Source: Candidatus Zophobacter franzmannii
Lineage (GTDB): Bacteria; Cloacimonadota; Cloacimonadia; Cloacimonadales; JAFGVF01
Direction: 5' to 3'
Assembly (NCBI GenBank): GCA_030765245.1
Contig: JAVCCX010000130.1
Span: 1 to 5,044, forward strand
Length of the DNA stretch: 5,044 nucleotides
Below are positions 1 through 5,044 of this stretch, piece after piece. A model generated the notes under the pieces. That model did not search any database. It had not been told where the DNA came from and saw only the letters and a program-made list of their open reading frames with translations. A program made the position numbers and the translations under genes. Position 1 is the stretch's first letter; each line of letters opens with the position of its first letter.

Positions 1-1948
1 CATGTGCACTAGTTAACTTAAATATTGTTTTAGGTAAGCCTATAAGATTGTTTTCATTTGCATAAGTTTTATGAGTTTTAAATTTAGCAGATAGTATGTT
101 AGATAGGAACTCTTTAGTAGTAGTTTTACCTGCACTCCCGGTTATTGCGATTTTATGAACATTGAAAAGATTTAGGTATTTCTTTGCAACATCCTGATAT
201 GCTTTCAAAGTATCAGCTACATAGATGCAACGAGGATGGTTAATTCTTCTGGAAACAACAGCCCAATTAGTTGGATCGTTTAAGACATTATCCAAATAGT
301 TGTGACCATCGAATCGCCCTCCTTTAAGAGCAAAGAAAACTGTATGAGACTTAATACTTCTTGAGTCGGTCGAAACATACTTAAAAACACTGTCTTCATC
401 ATTTTTAAAATCTACTTTTAAAACTTTTGTTAACATAAGAAGGTCTATGTACACTGAGAGCATATTTGAGAGCTCAGTCTTTTCATGGCTATTTATTGCG
501 ACTTCTTTGTCACTGAATGGATGTCTTACTCCACTAATTTCTTGATACTCTTCATGGCCCTTACCTGCTATTAGAACTATATCTTCTTTATGAGCTAACT
601 TTATGGCAGTTTCAATAGCTAACTTTCTATCCCTAATGATCCAGAAGTTCTCTTCTATGTCAGTTCCACCCACGATTTCATCGATAATACTACTAGGATT
701 CTCATATCTAGGATTATCATTTGTTATGATAACATAATCAGAGTTATCCAACGCTTGCGTCAACATCTCAGGGCGTTTCCCTCTATCTCTATCTCCACCT
801 GCACCACATACAGTAATTATTCTTCCCTTGGCAAACTCTCGTATGTTCTCCAGTACCTTCTTAACTGCTTCAGGTGTATGGGCATAATCTATGAACACTG
901 TTGAACCATTACTGGTTATGATTCTCTCCAACCGACCGGGTACAAAATCAAGATTATTAAGCGAAACTTTAGTTATATTTATATCAGGATAAGCAAGATG
1001 AACGGCAATAAGAGCCATAGCAGCATTCCGAATATTATATCTAGCAGATAAGTTTACATCAAAAGTAATGGTCTCTGACGCGTACTTCATTGTGAAAGAG
1101 CTTCTGTCACTTAGCATCTGTTCAGCACTAATTACATAATCGCAATTCTTCGAACCGATGCTGTATTTACGACCCTTTACAAGTTGATATAATTTACTTC
1201 CCCATTCATCCTCTACATTTATTACTACTTTGCCTTTTCGGGCACTCGTGGTCTCAATAAACATTCTTTTGGCATCAAAATAGTGATCCATATCCTCGTA
1301 AAAATCTAAATGGTCACGCGAAAGGTTTGTAAAACAAGCAACGTCGAATTCAAGCCCACTAATTCTTCTGAGTGATATAGCATGAGCAGAGACCTCCATA
1401 ACAACTACTTCAACGCCCACTTTTAGCATTTTTAAAAATATCTTATTTAGATCCAGAATGTCAGGTGTAGTAAGCTTTGAAGGATAAAACTCATCTTCAA
1501 TGTAATAGCCTAATGTACCAATAATCCCATATTTTATGTTTAATTGTCTGAAAATATTTCCAGCTATGAAGGCAGATGTCGTTTTACCATTTGTACCTGT
1601 AATCCCAATGAGTTTAAGTTTACTTGTAGGCTTACCCGTAATCTCATTAATAATTATAGCTGTCGCTTTGCGCGAGTCAGTAACCTTTATCTGAGAAATT
1701 TCACAGGAAATAAAATCTTCTGAAATTATTAAAGATGCCCCTTGCGATACAGCTTGTCGTACAAAGTAATGTCCATCTGTTACAAAACCCTTTATAGCAA
1801 CGAAAATGTCACCTTCAACTATCTTGCGGGAATCTGTCCTTACCGTCCCATTAATAGTTTCTATTCCGGCAATGAGATTTTTAGACTGAAAGATACCGTT
1901 AAATTTTAAAACATCGATAATTTGTCTTATTTGAGTCTTATTTTGCAT
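1..1948 (-). CDS. murE-murF: MurE-MurF fusion: UDP-MurNAc-tripeptide (meso-DAP) synthetase joined to UDP-MurNAc-tripeptide:D-Ala-D-Ala ligase; 3' end beyond window
   Basis: This cytoplasmic Mur ligase pair adds meso-diaminopimelate to UDP-MurNAc-L-Ala-D-Glu (MurE) and then D-Ala-D-Ala (MurF), each using ATP. The frame runs 649 codons from ATG 1948 to the left edge with no stop. The MurE part (residues 1 to about 488, a normal length) shows TDSRK 38-42 in the UDP-binding domain, P-loop GTNGKTT 118-124, EVSAHA 185-190, TNLSRDHLDF 207-216, likely carbamylated Lys227 in DAKRMF, DYAHTP 354-359, GDRDRGKRP 385-393, DNPR 411-414 and AGKGHE 461-466. The MurF part begins near residue 491-505, with TDSR 527-530, P-loop GSAGKTTTKE 604-613 and NENNLIGLP 631-639. 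The rest of the MurF ATPase domain and its C-terminal domain lie outside. The start has a good AGGA five bases upstream and overlaps the end of ftsI by 22 bases. The family assignments are strong. That both halves stay joined in the cell is inferred from the open frame. Confidence 0.93.
   Translation of the reverse strand, partial: MQNKTQIRQIIDVLKFNGIFQSKNLIAGIETINGTVRTDSRKIVEGDIFVAIKGFVTDGHYFVRQAVSQGASLIISEDFISCEISQIKVTDSRKATAIIINEITGKPTSKLKLIGITGTNGKTTSAFIAGNIFRQLNIKYGIIGTLGYYIEDEFYPSKLTTPDILDLNKIFLKMLKVGVEVVVMEVSAHAISLRRISGLEFDVACFTNLSRDHLDFYEDMDHYFDAKRMFIETTSARKGKVVINVEDEWGSKLYQLVKGRKYSIGSKNCDYVISAEQMLSDRSSFTMKYASETITFDVNLSARYNIRNAAMALIAVHLAYPDINITKVSLNNLDFVPGRLERIITSNGSTVFIDYAHTPEAVKKVLENIREFAKGRIITVCGAGGDRDRGKRPEMLTQALDNSDYVIITNDNPRYENPSSIIDEIVGGTDIEENFWIIRDRKLAIETAIKLAHKEDIVLIAGKGHEEYQEISGVRHPFSDKEVAINSHEKTELSNMLSVYIDLLMLTKVLKVDFKNDEDSVFKYVSTDSRSIKSHTVFFALKGGRFDGHNYLDNVLNDPTNWAVVSRRINHPRCIYVADTLKAYQDVAKKYLNLFNVHKIAITGSAGKTTTKEFLSNILSAKFKTHKTYANENNLIGLPKTIFKLTSAH
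434..490 (-). other. MurE to MurF junction (domain boundary within the fused frame)
   Basis: The MurE C-terminal motif FSDKEVAIN ends near residue 486. It is followed by a short stretch, SHEKTELSNMLSVYIDLLML, that leads straight into the MurF N-terminal domain. No stop codon lies here in the frame that carries the motifs on both sides. Two in-frame ATG codons, at 463 (residue 496) and 436 (residue 505), sit where an independent MurF would start. Numbered from the first, the MurF P-loop lysine would be residue 113, which gives an N-terminal domain of ordinary size. No convincing Shine-Dalgarno precedes either ATG; the closest is a GAGC about ten bases before 463. The linker is therefore only a few residues long. 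Confidence 0.75.
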
Positions 1949-4140
1949 AATAATCCTGATTTGATTGGGCTACCTACTTCGACAGATTGAGTATAAACTC
2001 TCCCTTGTCCATTTATACTTAAATTCAGGTTCAATAGTTGTGCTGTTCTTACTGCTTTTCTTAGAGTCATTCCTACAAGGTCGGGCATGACATCGGTGCT
2101 CAAAGTATCATCTCCATCATTAATTGCATCTACAATAAGGATGACTTTATGTTCCGGACCAATTCCTGTCCCTGGTTCTGGAACTTGGTCAACTACTACA
2201 CCTTGTTTATTTAATACTTTCAGTTCAGAGAGTATCCCTTTATCTGCGAGAATCTGTTGTGCCATTTCTGGTGTCTGATGCTTGACATTAGGCACTTTCT
2301 TTAACACTAAGTCTGTAAAAACTTCTTTCTCAGCTAACTTATAATTAGGTAATGACAATATCCCTCTGGCTATCTTATTCACTGATACACCGGCGGACAA
2401 TGAACCGGTACGGTATCTCCAGGAAGCTTCGTCATACATCACAAAGATTAGAAACTCTGGATCATCTATAGGAAAGTAGCCACAGAAAGATGCGAAGTAC
2501 TTATTCATATATTTATGCGTATCTGGATCTATTTTCTCAGCAGTACCAGTTTTACCTGCCAAGTTTAAATAATCCAAATTCAAGCGAGAACCTGTACCAT
2601 ATTCTACAACAGCTTCTAGAGCTGATTGGACATCTCTCACAACTTTCTTCTTTAAAATTCTATCCCCATAACGAGGTGTTCCCTTCTTTACTATTCCTTT
2701 AACATTTCTAATATTGCTGATAATATATGGTTTCATTGGTTTCGCATCATTTGCAATTGTAGCGTAAGCCGAAGCAACTTGTAGTGGTGTTACACTAATT
2801 TCATGCCCAAAGGCTAATGAGTGCTTTGAATATAGTGTCCATTTTTCAATAGGACGAATAAGCCCATTTCTTTCATCTGAGAAGTCAGTACTTGTTTTTC
2901 TTCCAAAACCAAACTCTCTAAGTGTGTTATACAACTTCATATCATCGATCCTATCTGAAACCCTGGTTATTCCCGGATTTGAAGAATAGGCTATTACATC
3001 CTTCACAGATAAATCATGAAATGAATGATCATCATCATCAATAGTTCTTTCTCTTCTGTTCCTACCTTTGCCATAGACATCTCTACGAGTTCTACAATTT
3101 ATTGTATCATCTATCGAAATTGTGTTATATTGCAAGGCCGCTGCCACAGTAATTGGTTTCATAGTAGAACCCGGTTCGAAGAGGAAGTTAACACAGAGGT
3201 TTGGCATAGTTCTCAATTCGGCAATGTTTCTATCTCTGTCATTGCAGTTAACACTAGTCATCGCATAGATTTCACCTGTCTTTGCACTCATCACAATGCC
3301 GACAGCATTTTTTGCACCTGTCTTCTCTATTCCAGCTTCTAAAACATTATGTACTATCTCTTGAATATCAGAATCTATTGTTAGATAAAGGTCATTACCG
3401 TCCACAGCAAGCTCATTCTTTAGTCCTTTATATGGGATACTTGTCCTCGTATTTGCTGCATACATCATATCTTGCCAACCATGCTTACCCTTAAGCACAC
3501 TGTTAAAACTCTTTTCAATCCCACAAATACCTTTAAGGTCATAAAGAGACTTTTTCAATTCGGATTGACTTCCGGTTCCGTCTCTATCGTCCTTGACAGC
3601 ACCTAAAAGTCTTGCTGCTAATGAACCTTTCTGGTAAACTCTTTTGAAAGCTTTGAAATTTGAGATATAGAACCTATACTTTTTACCTTTGAAACATTCT
3701 TTAATCGTCTGGATTCCAACTTCGTTCAAGGATTCGCTAATTAGCACACATCTTGCGTTGCTGGTAGAGTTAAGCTTTCTGAGTACTTCTCGCTTGGAGA
3801 GTTTACTATTACTTGAAATGATAGTGGCGACATTATTGAAGACATCCACTTTCTTTATTTTAAGTGTGTCACTTGAATGGTACTTAACATACTGATCAAC
3901 AGCTATTCTATCGATTTCAAGAGTATAGGTTCTTTGAGTACTAACTAGGAGTTCACCCTTACGGTCATAAATGGAACCTCGTTGGGGAAAGACAATCTCA
4001 CGGGATGGGATATATTGACGCTTTGCAAATTCTGAGTAGTCCATTACATCCACAATTTGAAGCAAAAAGAGACTTAGTCCCCAGAAGCCTGCTATGGCAT
4101 AGACAAAGTAGAGTAATGTTTTTACCCGTATATCTTTCAT
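1927..4140 (-). CDS. ftsI: FtsI-type class B penicillin-binding protein with two C-terminal PASTA domains (septal peptidoglycan transpeptidase)
   Basis: This 737-residue protein should cross-link septal peptidoglycan by DD-transpeptidation on the outer face of the cytoplasmic membrane, working with FtsW and the FtsL group. A short N-terminal tail precedes one membrane segment (about residues 8-31), which also serves as signal anchor. The class B motif RGSIYDRKG is at 54-62, leading into the non-catalytic pedestal domain. The transpeptidase domain (about 270-595) has all three active-site motifs: S325-T-M-K328 in EPGSTMKP, S386-S-N388, and K530-T-G-T533. Two PASTA-like repeats follow at about 613-671 and 684-736, separated by an acidic stretch. 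The protein is longer than E. coli FtsI (588 residues) because of these repeats and is close in layout to PBP2x-type proteins. The start at 4140 shares ATGA with the ftsL stop, and the gene lies between ftsL and murE as is usual in dcw clusters. An elongation role is unlikely given this position. SpoVD or PBP2x would be equivalent names in Firmicutes. Confidence 0.95.
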   Translation of the reverse strand: MKDIRVKTLLYFVYAIAGFWGLSLFLLQIVDVMDYSEFAKRQYIPSREIVFPQRGSIYDRKGELLVSTQRTYTLEIDRIAVDQYVKYHSSDTLKIKKVDVFNNVATIISSNSKLSKREVLRKLNSTSNARCVLISESLNEVGIQTIKECFKGKKYRFYISNFKAFKRVYQKGSLAARLLGAVKDDRDGTGSQSELKKSLYDLKGICGIEKSFNSVLKGKHGWQDMMYAANTRTSIPYKGLKNELAVDGNDLYLTIDSDIQEIVHNVLEAGIEKTGAKNAVGIVMSAKTGEIYAMTSVNCNDRDRNIAELRTMPNLCVNFLFEPGSTMKPITVAAALQYNTISIDDTINCRTRRDVYGKGRNRRERTIDDDDHSFHDLSVKDVIAYSSNPGITRVSDRIDDMKLYNTLREFGFGRKTSTDFSDERNGLIRPIEKWTLYSKHSLAFGHEISVTPLQVASAYATIANDAKPMKPYIISNIRNVKGIVKKGTPRYGDRILKKKVVRDVQSALEAVVEYGTGSRLNLDYLNLAGKTGTAEKIDPDTHKYMNKYFASFCGYFPIDDPEFLIFVMYDEASWRYRTGSLSAGVSVNKIARGILSLPNYKLAEKEVFTDLVLKKVPNVKHQTPEMAQQILADKGILSELKVLNKQGVVVDQVPEPGTGIGPEHKVILIVDAINDGDDTLSTDVMPDLVGMTLRKAVRTAQLLNLNLSINGQGRVYTQSVEVGSPIKSGLLCKIRLK
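1954..1957 (-). promoter_or_regulatory. Ribosome binding site of murE-murF
   Basis: On the minus strand AGGA is followed by the five bases TTATT and then the ATG at 1948. This is the clearest Shine-Dalgarno in the window, and it fixes the MurE start inside the last codons of ftsI. It allows re-initiation by ribosomes finishing ftsI. Confidence 0.7.
4137..4140 (-). promoter_or_regulatory. ATGA stop/start overlap coupling ftsL and ftsI
   Basis: The ftsI ATG (4140-4138) and the ftsL TGA (4139-4137) share two bases. The only purine-rich stretch upstream is a weak GATAGAAA, so translation of ftsI probably depends on re-initiation by ribosomes ending ftsL. The coupling is inferred; the overlap itself is read directly. 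Confidence 0.75.
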
Positions 4141-4475
4141 TTTCTATCAGCAGCTAATACATTTGAAGTTATCTTTCCTAAGAAATCCGCACCCCAATCC
4201 TTTCTTGATTTGTCTAAGAGGACAAACTCAATATCATCTTTGAGGAATTCACCTTTTATCATTTTCAATTTACCTTCAGCAATAGATTCTATTCTATCGC
4301 GAGATGTAAGGTAATTATACTCTTTGGTCAAGGTCTCATTACTGTTTTTTAATGCATAAAGTCTACTTTGCAGCTTATCATTATGAGAATTACTTCTCAT
4401 GACGATAGAAGCAAATATAAAATGCACTACAAATGTTAAAAAAAGTATAATAAAAATAGTACTAATTCGATTCAT
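4137..4475 (-). CDS. ftsL: FtsL-like cell division protein (small single-pass membrane protein with coiled coil)
   Basis: This 112-residue protein fits FtsL, which joins FtsB/DivIC and FtsQ/DivIB in the divisome and helps activate FtsW-FtsI. A very short cytoplasmic tail (MNRIS) precedes a strongly hydrophobic segment at about 6-26. Next comes a polar, heptad-like helix at about 30-58, and then DRIESIAEGKLKMIKGE (60-76), which resembles the conserved element of FtsL after the coiled coil. A charged C-terminal tail of about 36 residues has no recognised motif. FtsL diverges quickly, so the name rests on size, topology and position between rsmH and ftsI. I chose ATG 4475 because the membrane segment follows directly and a G-rich GGGGGAG precedes it. 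The frame is open back to a GTG at 4553, but those 26 extra residues lie wholly within rsmH and would put an odd polar tail before the anchor. The gene overlaps rsmH by 14 bases. Confidence 0.82.
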   Translation of the reverse strand: MNRISTIFIILFLTFVVHFIFASIVMRSNSHNDKLQSRLYALKNSNETLTKEYNYLTSRDRIESIAEGKLKMIKGEFLKDDIEFVLLDKSRKDWGADFLGKITSNVLAADRK

Positions 4476-5044
4476 CACTCCCCCATCTTCTCTTAATTGC
4501 AACCCTAAGCTTAGCTGAGCGTGATCTTCTGTTCTCATTAAGTTCTTGTTCACACGCTACAATTGGCTTCTTAGTTAAGATTTTTAGTCTGGATACCTTA
4601 TCACAACGGCAGGCGGGAAAGGTCGAAGGGCACAAACACTCCTTCTCTTCATATTTGAAAAAATCCTTCACCAATTTATCCTCCAAGCTATGGAATGTAA
4701 TTATTACCAAAGCTCCCCCTGGATTCAAAATGTTCACCGCATCTACTAACATCTTCTTTAAAACTCCCAATTCATCGTTTACATGGATTCTCAGAGCTTG
4801 GAATACTCTTGCCTTGCTTTTGACAACGAACTTGGGGTTTGCCTTAACTACATTCTCTATAATTGCTGACAACTCACCGGTTGTCTTAATTGGCTTACTA
4901 GCTCTTACGCTCAAAATCTCTTGCACAATACGATATGCCTGTTTCTCTTCACCATACTCTCTGATGATTCGAACTAACTCCTCTTCTGAGGCATTGTTAA
5001 CAACATCTTCAGCGGTAAGTTTTGCACTCTGATCCATGCGCATA
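4462..5044 (-). CDS. rsmH: RsmH (MraW), 16S rRNA cytosine-1402 N4-methyltransferase, C-terminal part; 5' end beyond window
   Basis: RsmH uses S-adenosylmethionine to methylate N4 of C1402 in the 16S rRNA decoding centre. The visible 193 codons correspond to the C-terminal part of a family of about 310 residues. They begin inside the conserved GPLDMRMD motif, with MRMD at visible residues 1-4, so the ATG at 5043 is an internal methionine and not the gene start. The N-terminal portion of the Rossmann fold with the SAM-binding glycine motif is outside. Further family marks are YGEEKQAYRI (30-39), RVFQALRIHVNDEL (79-92), NPGGALVIITFHSLEDKLVK (107-126) and NRRSRSAKLRVAIKR (171-185). A cysteine pair of pairs, CLC at 136-138 and CRC at 145-147, sits in the variable loop after the HSLED motif. 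The stop (TAG, 4464-4462) lies inside ftsL. Position as the gene before ftsL is the standard dcw order. Confidence 0.95.
   Translation of the reverse strand, partial: MRMDQSAKLTAEDVVNNASEEELVRIIREYGEEKQAYRIVQEILSVRASKPIKTTGELSAIIENVVKANPKFVVKSKARVFQALRIHVNDELGVLKKMLVDAVNILNPGGALVIITFHSLEDKLVKDFFKYEEKECLCPSTFPACRCDKVSRLKILTKKPIVACEQELNENRRSRSAKLRVAIKRRWGSDESN
4478..4484 (-). promoter_or_regulatory. G-rich ribosome binding site of ftsL
   Basis: On the minus strand GGGGGAG is followed by TG and then ATG 4475. The end of the G run lies only a few bases from the start, so the spacing is tight. It nevertheless supports 4475 over the upstream GTG 4553 or ATG 4538, which have no comparable signal. 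The site lies inside the rsmH coding region. Confidence 0.5.

Noticed and set aside
1..1948. A gene-free left third, since no short closed gene is obvious there
   Set aside because: The whole stretch is one minus-strand coding frame that simply has no stop before the window edge.
2087..3895. Several plus-strand open frames of 63 to 105 codons opposite ftsI
   Set aside because: They lie antisense to a complete, motif-bearing ftsI, have no recognisable domains or convincing ribosome binding sites, and are spurious frames of AT-rich coding DNA.
4476..4553. GTG 4553 or ATG 4538 as the start of ftsL, giving a 26- or 21-residue N-terminal extension
   Set aside because: The extension is wholly inside rsmH, has no Shine-Dalgarno of its own and resembles no FtsL tail. 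ATG 4475 directly precedes the membrane anchor and has a G-rich site upstream.
4655..5032. Plus-strand open frame of 125 codons opposite rsmH
   Set aside because: It is antisense to conserved RsmH motifs, and its hydrophobic, serine/threonine-rich translation is what the reverse complement of such a gene gives.
5041..5043. ATG at 5043 as a true start of rsmH
   Set aside because: It is an internal methionine within the conserved GPLDMRMD motif; the base at 5044 fits the end of the preceding Asp codon, and the SAM-binding N-terminal part is missing from the window.

Overview
The window holds part of a bacterial dcw (division and cell wall) cluster, read entirely from the minus strand. In transcription order (high to low coordinates) it contains the 3' part of rsmH (5044 to 4462), a small ftsL-like gene (4475 to 4137), a complete ftsI-type class B penicillin-binding protein gene with two C-terminal PASTA domains (4140 to 1927), and one long reading frame that starts at 1948 and runs off the left edge. 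That last frame encodes a whole MurE followed, without a stop codon, by the first roughly 155 residues of MurF. I translated it codon by codon from 1948 to base 2 and met no stop, so the murE and murF reading frames are fused in this sequence.

There is no intergenic space. rsmH and ftsL overlap by 14 bases, ftsL and ftsI share an ATGA, and ftsI and murE overlap by 22 bases. I see no promoter, terminator, RNA gene, mobile element, repeat or CRISPR array. The genes are most simply read as one translationally coupled operon whose promoter lies upstream of the window, beyond 5044.

Together the genes cover 16S rRNA methylation (RsmH), the divisome link (FtsL), septal cross-linking of peptidoglycan (FtsI), and addition of the third residue and the terminal D-Ala-D-Ala to the UDP-MurNAc peptide (MurE and MurF). 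MurE carries DNPR at residues 411-414, the signature of meso-diaminopimelate ligases, so the wall is predicted to be of the meso-DAP type.

The DNA is AT-rich by eye. A PASTA-bearing FtsI with a meso-DAP MurE argues against an ordinary gammaproteobacterium. It fits either the Bacteroidota/Chlorobi/Fibrobacterota side or a meso-DAP Firmicute-like lineage; the sequence alone does not let me choose. The only departures from a textbook dcw segment are the MurE-MurF fusion and, to a lesser degree, the PASTA pair. I found no sign of an undescribed system.
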